Source: Papaver somniferum (taxonomy: Eukaryota > Streptophyta > Magnoliopsida > Ranunculales > Papaveraceae). From it: 64,000 nucleotides of DNA. A program made the translations under genes and the position numbers. The stretch is from positions 17,843,116-17,907,115 of the forward strand of contig NW_020621603.1 of the NCBI RefSeq assembly GCF_003573695.1. Direction: 5' to 3'. Below the pieces are notes generated by a model that ran no database searches, was not told the origin of the DNA, and saw only the letters and a list, made by a program, of their open reading frames with translations. Below are positions 21,957 through 33,098 of the stretch, one piece after another; the stretch's first letter is position 1; each line of letters opens with the position of its first letter.

Positions 21957-24900
21957 TCAATCCTCCTCATCTAAAAGAAAATCAGTTGTGGCTATGTAGC
22001 CCTGTTCTCTCATCAATGCAGTCAAATCCTTCAAAACAGCACGAACTTCACCAGCATTAATATGAAGTTTATCTCCTGCTACAAATAAGTTTAGCTTAGC
22101 ATTCACTTCAATCCAGCTACATCCAGGAAACTTCTTCAATCCTCTTTCTTTCATTAAATTGCGAACTCTGTTGGATGCACCCCAGTTCTTAGATGCTGCA
22201 TATAAATTAGAAAGAAGCACATAGGATGTAGGATTATCAGGTTCCAACAAAATAAGCTTTTCAGCTGCCTTCTGCCCCCGTATTAAATCCCCGTGTATTT
22301 TACAGGCTCCTAGTAATGTAGCCCAAACCCCAGCTCCAGGTTCAAATGGCAATTTCTCAATCAACTCTTCTGCTTCTTTGAGACGTCCATGGCGCCCAAG
22401 TAGGTCAATCATGCAGGAAAAATGATCATCTCTAGGTTTGATCCCACTACATATCATAAGATTGAAATATTCGCGACCTTCTAATACCATTCCTCCATGA
22501 CTGCACGCGGTGAGGACTCCTAGGAATGTGATATCATCAGGTTTGACATTTGTATGCTTCATTTGATTGAAGATCTTCAGTGCTTTCCCTGCATAGCCAT
22601 TTTTCGCAAATCCAACAATCATCGAGTTCCAAGAAACAGCATCTTCTTTGTTTACCATTTCCTCAAAAACTTTCATTGAGCTCCCAATATCCCCACATTT
22701 AGCATACATATCTACAAGAACACTGCACGTGGATTCATCCAAGTCGAACCTGGTATGAAAAGCAAGACAATGAATGACTTTCCCATCCTGTAGGGCTGCT
22801 AAGCCAGAACAAGCACTGAGGACACTGGTAAAAGTGGATTGATCTGGTAAAACATCATCATTACGCATTTCTCTAAAAAAACAAAGAGCCTCCGAGCTAT
22901 TGCCGTTCTGAGCATGTCCTGAAATCATACAAGTCCATAAAACTCTACTTCTTTGCTTCAGGAACTCCAAAAAGAGCTTATTTGCATCTTCAGTGCTTGA
23001 AGATCGCAGGTACATACCCAAGAGTGAGACACCCGAAAACTCATCATCAACTAAAACACCAGATTTCAAAGTATCACAATGAACCTGCCTTCCCAGATTC
23101 AACCTTGATGATGCACTACATGCAGTTAAAATGCTGGCGAATGTGTACTTTGAAGGCTGCAAACCTTCTGCTTGCATGTCTAAAAACTCCTTCACTGCTT
23201 CATCTGCATTGTTGTTCTGAATGTACCCTGCAATTAGGGCATTTCTAGAGACAACAGTCTTTACAGGCATCTCAGAGATTACCTTATTTGCAGCTTCCAT
23301 TGCCCCACACTTGGCATACATGTCAACCAGAGAACTTCCAGCATAAATATTCAAGTCAAGACCTAATTTCACTGAGAAGCAATGCACTTGTTTACCTTGC
23401 TCTAATGCTTGCCGATTTGCGCTGCCACTAAGAATACTAGACACTGAAAATTGATCAGGCAAAAAGCCATCAAATATCATCTTCTTGAACATTCTAAAAC
23501 CTTCCTCCTCATCTTTTTCATGTACATACCCAACAATAATGGCATTCCAAGAAACAATATCTCTCTCTGGGATGAGTTCAAATTGCCTTCTTGCATCTTT
23601 CAAATCACCAGACTTAGCATACATATCAACCAAAGCATTTCCAACAAATAAGTTCAACTCCAAGTTCATCTTGATTATAAATGCATGAAATTGCCTACCC
23701 ATTTCTAAGCTTTCCCACTGACCAAATGCGCTAAGAACTTTGGTGTAAGTAAACTCATCAGGTTCTAGACCAGAATTTCTCATATTGGAGAAAATTTCTT
23801 TGACTTCAAGAGATTGTCCGTTCTGTGCATAACCTCCTAACATAGCATTCCACACAACAGTATTTGTAACATCCATTGCATCAAAAACTTTTCTAGCAGA
23901 TTCCATAGAGTGACACTTGGAGTACATATTTATCAATGAACTTCCAGCGTAAACATTACAATCCAACCCTAGTTTGATAGCCTCAGAATGAACCTGCTTT
24001 CCTAGATTAAGATCTGTAAGACTAGCGATGGCACTTAAAACACTTCCCAGTGTAGATCTTGTTGGTTTAACACCAACCAGATGCATATCTCGAAAGAAAC
24101 TAACAGCTTTTTTCTCAAACCCACTTTTAGAATGTCCCTTAATCATTACATTCCAAGCCACCACATTGGGATTTGGTAGTTGGGAAAACAAATCAATTGC
24201 CTGGTTCAACCTTCCTAGACCAACACAGGCGGTAATTATCGTAATAACTGCAACTTCATCTGGTTTCTCAACGACTCGTTCCATTTCTTTAAACAACTCG
24301 AGAGCTTCTCTGGGTAAGCCAACTCGAACATAACCCGCAATCATTGTTGTCCAAGATACAGTATCAGGTTTATCAACTCTATCAAATAATTTTCGAGCAT
24401 CTGGTAAGCAGTCACATTTAGCATACATGTCGATCAAAGAACCCCCGCAAAAGGAATTTAACTCAATATCTGTCTTGATCGCATCGCAGTGAAAAACCTT
24501 ACCTAAACCCACATTATTCAATTTCGTACAAGCAGAAACAACCAAAGCAAATGTGTACTGATCTGAAACAGTGTTAGAATTACGCATCAACCTAAACATC
24601 CTCACAACCTCTTCTGGAAATTCCGATCTTGAATGCATAGACATGATTGAATTCCAGGCAACAGTATCTCTTCTATCAAGCCGGTTGAAGACCTCCATTG
24701 CGAAATCAGTCTCACCACATTTACCATACAGATCAACAATTATATTTCCAAGTTTTCCTTCTAATCCATACCCAAGACTCAGGGTCTTGGCATGGATAAC
24801 TTTGCACTTTTTTGTAGCTTGAGATTTCAGATGAGGCATTTTGTCGCACACGTGAAGGGATTGAATACGTTTGCATTCTTGTACACAAGTATATAACAGG

Positions 24901-25055
24901 TTGCTATATGTATAATTTTGGTTTGGGACCAGCTGAAAATTTTGCTGTACCTCTTCAACGGCTAGTACAGCATCCGAGGTGAAACATACACGACGGAGAG
25001 AGAATACCGAGTTCAACTTGAGTAAATTTGACGTGCGCACATGAGTTGCACGCAT
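21957..25055 (-). CDS. PLS-class pentatricopeptide-repeat protein with E/E+ domain (1032 aa)
   Basis: An uninterrupted, intronless 1032-residue frame, as usual for plant PPR genes. The N-terminus (MRATHVRTSNLLKL...LRRVCF) is arginine- and serine-rich and lacks acids, like a mitochondrial targeting peptide. From about residue 70 to 900 there are roughly two dozen P, L and S type repeats with typical NALVDMYAK, DIVSWNAII and YTFASILTACS phrases. From about 902 come the E motif (VWATLLGACKIHGD, YVLLSNLYAA) and E+ motif (CSWIEV, NLFVAGD). It ends LLDEED with no DYW deaminase. Such proteins bind organellar RNA and usually specify C-to-U editing sites with a partner deaminase. Architecture and length resemble Arabidopsis At3g09040, a likely but unproven relationship. 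Confidence 0.95.
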   Translation of the reverse strand: MRATHVRTSNLLKLNSVFSLRRVCFTSDAVLAVEEVQQNFQLVPNQNYTYSNLLYTCVQECKRIQSLHVCDKMPHLKSQATKKCKVIHAKTLSLGYGLEGKLGNIIVDLYGKCGETDFAMEVFNRLDRRDTVAWNSIMSMHSRSEFPEEVVRMFRLMRNSNTVSDQYTFALVVSACTKLNNVGLGKVFHCDAIKTDIELNSFCGGSLIDMYAKCDCLPDARKLFDRVDKPDTVSWTTMIAGYVRVGLPREALELFKEMERVVEKPDEVAVITIITACVGLGRLNQAIDLFSQLPNPNVVAWNVMIKGHSKSGFEKKAVSFFRDMHLVGVKPTRSTLGSVLSAIASLTDLNLGKQVHSEAIKLGLDCNVYAGSSLINMYSKCHSMESARKVFDAMDVTNTVVWNAMLGGYAQNGQSLEVKEIFSNMRNSGLEPDEFTYTKVLSAFGQWESLEMGRQFHAFIIKMNLELNLFVGNALVDMYAKSGDLKDARRQFELIPERDIVSWNAIIVGYVHEKDEEEGFRMFKKMIFDGFLPDQFSVSSILSGSANRQALEQGKQVHCFSVKLGLDLNIYAGSSLVDMYAKCGAMEAANKVISEMPVKTVVSRNALIAGYIQNNNADEAVKEFLDMQAEGLQPSKYTFASILTACSASSRLNLGRQVHCDTLKSGVLVDDEFSGVSLLGMYLRSSSTEDANKLFLEFLKQRSRVLWTCMISGHAQNGNSSEALCFFREMRNDDVLPDQSTFTSVLSACSGLAALQDGKVIHCLAFHTRFDLDESTCSVLVDMYAKCGDIGSSMKVFEEMVNKEDAVSWNSMIVGFAKNGYAGKALKIFNQMKHTNVKPDDITFLGVLTACSHGGMVLEGREYFNLMICSGIKPRDDHFSCMIDLLGRHGRLKEAEELIEKLPFEPGAGVWATLLGACKIHGDLIRGQKAAEKLILLEPDNPTSYVLLSNLYAASKNWGASNRVRNLMKERGLKKFPGCSWIEVNAKLNLFVAGDKLHINAGEVRAVLKDLTALMREQGYIATTDFLLDEED

Positions 25056-25838
25056 TCTTTATGTTTGCGAGGTGTTTAAGCTGATTCTGATCATCCGTAT
25101 GCTTGACTTCGTTTATATTTTGGCAGAATGTCCTTTGTTCGTAGACGAAGTCCTGTCCGCTGTCAACATTAAAACAAAATGTTCCTATCAGATGTTATGA
25201 CAAATTTATGAAACACAAAAATGGTTCTATCAAATGTTATGATAAATTTATGAAACACACAGAATAAGAATTTGTATCTGCTTGAACTACTGTATGTTAT
25301 CAAATTTTTTTTTGGAATTTTACAGAATGACTTACTCACAATTCCAAGTTTTCAATGTCTCTGTTGCTTGTGTCGAAGCTCTACTTGAGCATTCCAACCT
25401 CCCTTGCCTTTCATTTAAACTACATAAAAATTATTCTCACTTAGGCATTTCTACAAACACTTAACATGTTCCAGTTTTGGTTTGGAAACCCTAAAGTTGA
25501 TGAAGAGAATAAATTCTGAGCAAACAGAATAACCCCTCGGACTAAAACAAATCGTAAACAACTATCAGTAGCTTATTAAAGTAAAAAAGCACAGTGATGA
25601 AGAAATATGAGACCTTGATTGTTTCAGCTTTTTGTTGTCAAACGGTGTTTTTCAGCTAGTTGCCAGACAGGCAAATTATTTTATCTTTGACTTCTCGGTT
25701 GACTTCTGCTTTGCTTTAAAAGTTCAGGAATATGGACCCCCAGAGATACGCACTCATGAGTTATCATGGTCCATGGCCATGCTCACAATATTTTTACATT
25801 TTAAGTTTGAGGTAGTGTAGGACACATAAAAGGAAGGG
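25056..25838. other. PPR upstream region and intergenic DNA
   Basis: The promoter of the minus-strand PPR gene should lie at the left of this stretch. I see no clear TATA box near 25080-25110. A direct repeat (TATCAGATGTTATGACAAATTTATGAAACAC, shared by about 25186-25217 and 25228-25259 with small changes) is present. No gene is recognised in the rest. Confidence 0.4.
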
Positions 25839-25846
25839 CTAGAATA

Positions 25847-26568
25847 GGAAGTCTATTATTGGAGCGTCACATTTTAATAGAGGGGCGTTACCTAATAGGA
25901 TAAAAACGGGTCATCCAGAAGTAATATAAAAAATCCTTTATCTAAAATAATTTTGTAATGAGCGAATAACCCTTTAGTTAATTTTAATTTTATTTAATTT
26001 GATTAGATAATAATTAATTTTTACGGTTGGAATCGATCCAAATCTGGACGTAAAGCCAATTTCTACGGTTGGAATCAATCAAAACCTGGACGTAAAATCA
26101 ATTTCTACGGTTGAAATTAAAAGGAACCTGGACGTAAAATTGAAATTTACGGCTAGGTTGACGAAAGAAAAATTTAGTAAACTAAACCTAGACGTAAAAT
26201 TGAAAATTACGGTTGGAATTCAACTAAACCTGGACGTAAATCACTTCTATGGTTGGAATTAAAAGAAAACTGGACGTAAAATCGGATTTTACGGTTGGAA
26301 TTAAAAGAAACCTGGACGTAAAATGAGCTTCTACGGTTGGAAACTAATCCAAACCTGGACGTTAAACTACATGCAAATAAAATTTTACGGTTGGAATTAA
26401 TCCTAACCTGGACGTAAAATCACTTCTACGATTTTTAAGTTTTATTTTAGTTAAAGGGTAAGCTAGACATTTTGTATATGTGTTAGAATATCCCATAACT
26501 ACTTTTTTGGACATTAAGAATCCAAGTGAAGGCCCTTTATTGGAGTGTGACGCCCCAACAATAACCTT
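25847..26568. mobile_element. Small DNA transposon of tandem quasi-palindromic units (722 bp)
   Basis: Flanked by a perfect 8-bp duplication CTAGAATA (25839-25846 and 26569-26576). Terminal inverted repeats of about 20-25 bp read ...TATTATTGGAGCGTCACA on the left and, inverted, ...TTATTGTTGGGGCGTCACA on the right. The interior (about 26015-26440) is about nine tandem units of roughly 40-60 bp of the form TTTACGGTTGGAAT...AACCTGGACGTAAAA. Each can fold because CGTAAAA mirrors TTTACG. There is no ORF. The 8-bp duplication points to hAT, but the terminal sequence is not typical, so the superfamily is uncertain. Confidence 0.75.
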
Positions 26569-26576
26569 CTAGAATA

Positions 26577-26840
26577 TTGCTAATTATCAACGCCCCCGAA
26601 GGTCGCCGTAATTTTTTTTGAAATAAGTAAACATAACTAGAGGTTTAGATTCGAAAAATATAATTAGAGGTTAGTTGGAATTTGTATATATAATATCAGA
26701 CAAATAGACAATTATAAGATTAAAATCCATAAATTTTAATTAGATATTTTTTTAATAGGAAAGATTAAAGATTTATATTAAAACTTAAACCGAGGCCATA
26801 CCCTGTTTTTTTCTTATAAGAGAGATCAGAATTAATTTGT
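26577..26840. other. AT-rich intergenic DNA / LINE 3' flank
   Basis: No gene seen. It is very AT-rich. The right part (about 26780-26840) is probably LINE 3' untranslated sequence, since the LINE frame ends at 26841. I cannot see a clean poly-A tail. Confidence 0.4.
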
Positions 26841-28345
26841 CTATTTTGTGCCATAATCACACCAAGTTGCTATCCAATCTTTTAGATTCATACTAGTATA
26901 CGTCCCTGTAACAACACCGTCCACTGCAGTATACAAAGACTTAGGGCCTGTTTGGTACGGTTTTCAAAAACAGTTTTCAAAAATAGTTTTCCACTGTTTT
27001 AAAAACATACCCTTTTTTCCTTGTTTTCATTTTCTAAAAATTATTTGGTAAAATGTTTTTGAAAACAAGGAAAACCAACTAAATCGGATCAAATGTAAAG
27101 ATTCGTCTAAGAGATAGTGATATTAGCCATGACTCACTTGCGGTCATTCCCCCATCTCTTACTTTGTTCTGAAAAGAAGAAAATAAAAAAGAAAAGAAAA
27201 AAAGAGAAAACACAGAAAACAATAATTTGTTGTTTTCATTTTTTTGTTTTTAAAAACAGAAAACAGATAGAAAACATTTTCTGAAAATGTCCCTACCAAA
27301 CGCGTTTTCTCCTGTTTTTTGTTTTCTCTGTTTTTAAAAACAGAAAATTGTTTTTGAAAACTATACCAAACAGGCTCTTAGTTACATGACATTCTAAAAG
27401 GAGATGATCTACTATTTCAACATGATTACTACAAAGAGGGCACTTTTGATCAACAGTTTGGACATACCTACCTGTTTTCCCATTTAAAGGAAGACAATCA
27501 GTAACACACTTCCATAGGAAGTATTTGATCTTTGGTGGTAAGTTAAGTTTCCAGAAAGCTTTCCGGTTAAAGTTATCTTGCACTGGACCATAAATTCTAT
27601 CAGTCACCACTCTATAAGCAGTTTTAACAGAATATTCACCGTTATAGGCTGGAACCCATCTAATTTCATCAACAACCATTAAGGGAATTCATATTTTACA
27701 GATATCTCTAACAATTTCATCATCAAAAAGAGCAGTCAACATGCCAACATTTCATTCATTAGTATTTTGGTCAATTAATTGATCCACTGTACTAATATTG
27801 GCAGACATAAACTGAGAGCGAACCAAACTATTTTTACCTGACACCCATTTATCCTTCCAGATTGAAATATCCTAACCATTCCCAACCTCCCAACAATACT
27901 TTTCCCTAATAATCTCCAAGCCTCTACAAATTCCTCTGCAAACCCAAGACCTAGTTTTGTCATTAACAAAATGAAGAGGATTATGTTTGAGGATCAGAAC
28001 CAATAAAGCATCTAGTTCTTTTAACATTCTCCAAGCAAGTTTGGCCAACAGAGCAGTGTTAAGGAATTCGGTTTTTTTAATGCTAAGTCCACCATGAACT
28101 ATTGGTTTAGTATCATTTTCCCAACCTCTAAAGTACATTTCTCTATTATTTCCTTTCTTATTCCAGAAAAACTTCCTCTGGATAGAGTCTAACCTGTCAG
28201 TAAACTTTTTAGGCATGGGAAAAACAACAAGATGGTGGCTAGCAAGAGCTCCTAAAACAGACTGAAAAAGAACAGTTCTACTAGGTTGATTAACATGTTT
28301 ACTTTTCCACATTCCTGGTCTTTTTTCAAAACTAGTTCTAGATGA
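26841..28345 (-). pseudogene. 5'-truncated LINE (non-LTR retrotransposon) ORF2 C-terminal part
   Basis: On the minus strand the segment 27872-28312 encodes the post-RT region of plant LINEs (QPSRTVLFQSVLGA, FPMPKKF, FFWNKKGN, GGLSIKK). The segment 27378-27679 encodes the zinc-binding RT-associated domain (AFWKLNLPPKIKYFLWKC, CPLCSNHVEIVDHLLLEC). Stops and shifts separate them near 27680-27870. A MITE at 26944-27377 interrupts the C-terminus; the frame resumes beyond it and ends at TAG (26841-26843). The RT core and endonuclease are absent: the 5' end stops where copia LTR sequence begins at about 28350. Confidence 0.85.
26944..27377. mobile_element. Tourist/PIF-Harbinger-like MITE (434 bp) inside the LINE
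   Basis: Terminal inverted repeats start GGGCCTGTTTGGTA on the left and, inverted, GAGCCTGTTTGGTA on the right, extended by GTTTTCAAAAACA on both sides. Flanking TTA on each side (26941-26943, 27378-27380) fits the 3-bp TTA/TAA target preference of PIF/Harbinger elements. The interior is rich in GTTTTC/GAAAAC words and has no ORF. Removing the element and one TTA makes the LINE reading frame continuous, which supports these exact ends. Confidence 0.88.
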
Positions 28346-28350
28346 CCAAA

Positions 28351-29007
28351 TGTCTCGGACTAGGATAAACTACTCGGTCGAACTCGCAAGCGTTGTTATC
28401 TCAAGCTTGTTTGTCAAGTTTAGGTGATCAAAACTATAAGTCTTGATTTCTGGTCTACTTATATTATGTCTCGGACTAGGATAGAATGTGTAGTTGAGAT
28501 TTAGAATTCACGACGTTCATCGATTGAAGACGAAGGTCTACTGAGGAGAGCTTGGAAGAACTTCATCAATAAAAGGTATGTGGAGACTAAAACTTATCTA
28601 TCACTCAGAATTCTATTCTATTCTATCTCCTATTGAGACTAAGTCGCAAGCTATATAGACTTTCACATTATACACATTTGATATTTCGAGCTGAGTTTAA
28701 CCCACTGATATCTCGAAATATGTGTTGGAAAGCTTTTTGCTTTAGCTACATTCATCATTATTCTTGACGAGTTTAGTTGGAACAATTTATTTGTTGGAAA
28801 CTAAATAATGAGTCAAAAGATGATCATGTGAAAATTGCTTTGAAACATCTTACATGATTTGTGTGAGACAGTCATTTGATGTCAACCCGGAATGTTTCGT
28901 ATTGATCATTCGATTACTTGAAAATTACTTATAAGCTAATATTTTGTGTGAGACAGCTATTGTCGTCTTCTAAGGATGTTTTAATGATTGAAATGGGAGT
29001 TTAGAAC
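28351..29007 (+). mobile_element. Copia element 2, 5' LTR, first part
   Basis: It corresponds to the first about 650 bases of the 3' LTR of element 2 (42872-43530), with shared CTCGGTCGAACTCGCAAG, GTCTTGATTTCTRGTCTACTTATAT and AATGGGAGTTTAGAAC. The extreme left end is altered: it begins TGTCTCGGACTAGG, not TGTTAGAGCACTG, so the boundary is uncertain. It stops at AGAAC, where element 1 is inserted; the rest of this LTR resumes at 37487. Confidence 0.8.
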
Positions 29008-31360
29008 TGTTAGAGCACTGCTCGGTCGAACTCGCATGCGTTTCTATCTCAAGCATGTTTGTCAATGTTAGTGATTAAAACTATAAGTCTTGATTTCTAG
29101 TCTACTATTAGCTAAGTCTCAGACTAGGATAGAAAGTGTAGTTGAGCTCAAGACTCCATGGCGATCATCATACAAAGACGAAGAACTACTCAAGGAACTG
29201 GTGGAACTTCATCGACTAAAAGGTATCTGGAGACTTGAACTTATCTATCACTCAAAATTCTATCTACTCTATCTCCTATCTTGAGACAAAAGTCGTTTTG
29301 CTATATATATTTTGATTATACACATTTATTATTTCGAGCCGAGTTTATCTCGCTTATCTATTTCTCGAAATATGTGTTGATAAGCTTTCGCTTTGGCCAA
29401 GTTCATCTTTACTAGTGACGAAAGTCATGATAAGTTTCAATCACTTGAAAATGGCTTTGGCAAAAAATTGTTTGTGAACAACAACTATATAACATCCTCT
29501 AAGAATGTTTCAATGACTGAAATGAGAGTTTAGATTATATAACATTGTTGGATATAAGCATTGTGTGATAACTTATACATGTACAAGTCCTTATTCCTTG
29601 AACCAAAGTATGCGCACTTTGTTGATCAGGAAAACCGGAATAGAGTCCGTGAACCCAGTCCGCGGACTGTCAGAGGTTCTCTTCCCGAGAAAATCTGCTG
29701 GAGTTTGTGAGCTATTTACAAAATTATTCCGGGTACTTAAGTCCGCATACTGAAGTTGGTTATTTTATAAAAACGATTATTCGTGAACTTACACTTATAT
29801 AAAGTAAGGAATGCAATTTTACAAACTGTGGTTATAAAGTTCATGAATCGATTCGAGTGAATCAAATCGTTTTTGTTTTAATTGTGTCTATTATAAAGAT
29901 CTAAGCAATTGAACAACTTTCTAACTAGTTCATTTGAGTCATTTGAACTAGTTGTGGTAAAGGAGAATATGGTTGATATGAAAGTGCTCATATGGCTAAC
30001 CATTTGGTTAACTACTGTTGAACAAACTAGATGTACATGTTTGGGTCCGGTTACACAAACCTACATAAACGTGCATTTCATTTGTGTGTAACAAGATAAG
30101 TTTCGATCCAACGGTTGAAAGATATTAGCTTGAATCTAATCAGGTTTTCATCTAACGGTGAATATTGAATTCTTTGTTACTAAGCTAACATTGTTTCAAA
30201 CCCTGATTTGAAAGACTATATAAGGGAGAACTCTAGCAACTGGGAAACCTAATCCCCACACCTCAGGTGTGATATTAGTTGTATTAGCTAGAGTCGATTA
30301 TCCTTTAACCTTAGGTTTCTACCGATACCCTGTAGGTTAACGACTTGAAGACTTTATTGGGATTGTGAAGCTAGACCGATACTACTTTTCTTGTAGTTGT
30401 GTGATCTGATATTGTTGTTTCTATCGTACTAAGTACAATCGTAAGATTGGCTTGAGATTGATTTCTCTGATAGGAAAGATATAAAAGAAGTCACAAACAT
30501 CTTTGTTTCATCGTTTGTGATTCCGCAATATCTTCTTCCGCTAGTCGATTAAGATGATTGTGAGGTGATTGATAATACTAGGCTGTTCTTCGGGAATATA
30601 AGTCCGGGTTATCAATTGGTTCCTGTTCACCTTGATCTATCAAAAGACGGAACCAAAACTCTTAGTATTTCTGTGGGAGACAAATTTATCTATTACCATA
30701 GACTTTTTTGTGTGATACAGATTTGTTTATTAAAGTCTTCGACTTTGGGTCGTAGCAAATCTTAGTTGTGTGTGAGATCAGCTAAGGGAATCAAGTGTGT
30801 AGTATCCTGCTGGGATCAGAGACGTAAGGAGCGCAACTGTACCTTGGATCAGTGTGAAATTGATTCGGGTTAAACTACAGTCCATACTGAAGTTAATTTG
30901 TAGTAGGCTAGTGTCTGTAGCGGCTTAATACAGTTTGTGTTCAATCTGGACTAGGTCCCGGGATTTTTCTGCATTGCGGTTTCCTCGTTAACAAAACTTC
31001 TGGTGTCTGTGTTATTTCTTTTCTGCATTATATTTTGTTATATAATTGAAATATCACAGGTTGTGCGTTGAATCAATCAATTGGGAAATCCAACCTTCGG
31101 TTGTTGATTGAAATTGATTGATCCTTGAACATTGGTCTTTGGTACCGTTCAAGTAGTTTCTCTTGTATTCAATTAGACTCGCAGATTTCTATTTGCTTGA
31201 GTAAGTATTGAATCGAGAAAGTGAGATATCACTCTTTGATATACTTTTTTTAAGATTGAGTTTGACTGTCTAGTTGATTCTCTTAAAAGTATATTGGAGT
31301 TAGTCCATACAGATTGCTAATCTAAATATTTGGTGTGGTTATTAGACCCCCACTTTTTCA
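29008..31360 (+). repeat. 5' LTR of copia element 1
   Basis: Begins TGTTAGAGCACTGCTCGG and ends CTTTTTCA. It has a TATATAAGG promoter box at 30217-30225 after AAAGAC, about 1.2 kb into the LTR, followed by AACTGGGAAACCTAATCCCC, which recurs in every copy. A palindrome-rich segment lies at about 29620-29755 (AGTCCGCGGACT and relatives). Confidence 0.92.
30217..30225 (+). promoter_or_regulatory. LTR TATA box (copia family)
   Basis: TATATAAGG in GAAAGACTATATAAGGGAGAACTCTA. The same box is at about 36338 in the 3' LTR and, on the minus strand, in the other LTR copies. It is the likely transcription start region of the family. Confidence 0.65.
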
Positions 31361-31361
31361 A

Positions 31362-31374
31362 TTGGTATCAGAGC
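31362..31374 (+). other. Primer-binding site of copia element 1
   Basis: TTGGTATCAGAGC, one base after the LTR, is complementary to the 3' end of plant initiator tRNA-Met, the usual copia primer. Element 2 has TTGGTATAAGAGC (39362-39374), with one change. Minus-strand copies are at 51733-51745, 55370-55382 and 59620-59632. Confidence 0.88.
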
Positions 31375-31427
31375 AGGAAAACACGTTTAAAGACCTTATA
31401 AGTCTGTGTTTGTAGCGATCTGAATCT

Positions 31428-32594
31428 ATGGACAATAGTGATATCTCGGATAAACGCATCACCAGAAATAAAAGTTCCGTCTCTACTATATCTATTAAAG
31501 AGAAAGATTCTTCAATCTCAAATATAGACGAACCCAGTGTTCTGATGAGACAAACAAACACCGACATGTGTTGTTCCGATTCCCTTCAAAATAGTCTATC
31601 TCCATTAATGAAAGGGAAACAGCTGAAGAGAGTCAACTGATTCTAAATATTGTTACAATCCAAACTGATAGATTTAATCGGTTGAAAAACCATGTCAATG
31701 TCCTTCTTGGTGTAGTAAGAGACTGCAATTCCAAAAACGCTGAAGATCAGTCTTCACTATCCTACTTGAGGCAAGTCTTGAAAGTATGTTTTGGAAATTG
31801 AACATCGCTTGAGAAAACTCTCTATTCAAGGTCGTGTCAAAAAGTCTTCTACACCATCTACTTCTATTGAAACCAAAGCTCCAGGTTTAGAAGTAAAATT
31901 GGAATCCCTTCCTATTAAAAAAGATGTGCCTGAAATTTCTATTAATCAAGGATGTTGCACATTAAATGGAAGTAAGAAATCTTCAAACGATGATGCTAAG
32001 ACGAAACCTTATGATCATCCACATGATCAGAAATTATGTCTCTTTTGTGATTAAAAAGGGCCTGTTAAGCTAAAGAGAAACTCTAGGTTGAATAAAAATT
32101 CCATTCTTCAACTTCAACACACCTTCGACTTAATTCTCAAAGGTGTAACTAACATTTGCATGTCTAAACCAATTGGTTTTAGTACTTACCCTGTGTTTGC
32201 TACCAGGAGAGTCAGTTCAAAGAGTTCCTTGAATGCTCAAAAGCAGAACAGATGTCTTAACAAAAATCGTCTAAGGAAAGGTCAAGTCGTTTCCTCTGGA
32301 AATAACATTACCTTTGATGTGAACGAAATCCCAGGAGAGAGAAGAAAAATTGATGATATAAGAAATAACCTGAAGGAGATAATTGAAGGCTATAAAGAAA
32401 TTGTCAACATGTTGTCATCCTCCTCAAGTCAAAATTCTTCTGTTAAGAACTCAAACTATGTCTCATATTTTGATGACAATAAGTTTTGTGATAATTTTTC
32501 ACATCAAAAGAGATTTTTTTCTAGACTTGAAAGGAAAAAGAAACTCAACCATGAACTTCGTTCATCTAATGTGCTAATTAATCACAAGGGTTGA
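31428..32594 (+). pseudogene. Unassigned ORF replacing gag-pol in copia element 1
   Basis: Starts ATG 54 bases after the primer site, as a gag would. An initial frame (MDNSDISDKR, to 31640) shifts at about 31620 into a second frame for about 170 bases and returns at about 31790. The first frame then continues to 32594 with one stop (32052-32054). In all, about 390 residues are implied. The protein is hydrophilic, Ser/Lys/Asn-rich, with a CLFCD segment, a helical KIDDIRNNLKEIIEGYKEIV region and a basic tail (RLERKKKLNHELR). It is not like the gag of element 2 (39424 on), and no protein family is recognised. A nucleic-acid-binding or structural role is only possible from the basic composition. 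Confidence 0.6.
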
Positions 32595-33098
32595 GAAATT
32601 ACTCGTCAAAATCCTGTTGGGAAAGTCGTGTTAATAATCGGGTATACTTTTGTCAAAATTGTTTTCTGTTTAGTTGGGATATCTTCTTTTCGTTTATGAC
32701 TCAACTATTGACTGCATACAACTTTTCCTAAAGTATTAACTGTGTCTAATGTGGTTCTTCGTTTTGCCTTCTCTTTTTCGAAGCAGTTTTTTTTTTGCAA
32801 CCATGTTGCTTGCTACTTTTGTGCTCTAATATTGTTTCTCTACTGAGATAAAACATTTATTGAACCAAAAAATCTTGTGATATTTTTCACATAGCAGAAA
32901 CTCTGTCTTGTTGTAAATTTACGACCGGTTGCGTACTTTTTGTGTTGGGTCAAGATTGTGTTCGTACGAGTACACGTGTTACTGTCACGAATCAATTTTT
33001 AGAAACCTTAAAAGTTACCTTCCCTAATAAACCATTTAAATACCAAAACCCTTGAATCTCGTACGCATACTCTGGGATTTTTTTGTGGTCTGCCAAGA
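32595..33098. other. Non-coding interval with a possible internal promoter
   Basis: T-rich sequence without a frame. It ends in CCATTTAAATACCAAAACCC (about 33028-33047), where TTTAAATA could serve as a TATA-like box about 60 bases before the ATG of the next ORF at 33099. That would allow separate expression of the downstream ORF. Confidence 0.4.

Noticed and set aside
22982..24822. Several plus-strand ORFs of 60-100 codons
   Set aside because: They lie antisense to the intact PPR gene and are shadows of its codon pattern.
27293..27377. C-terminal extension of the LINE minus-strand ORF (…KNRRKRVW)
   Set aside because: This part is translated MITE sequence; the true LINE C-terminus resumes beyond the MITE.
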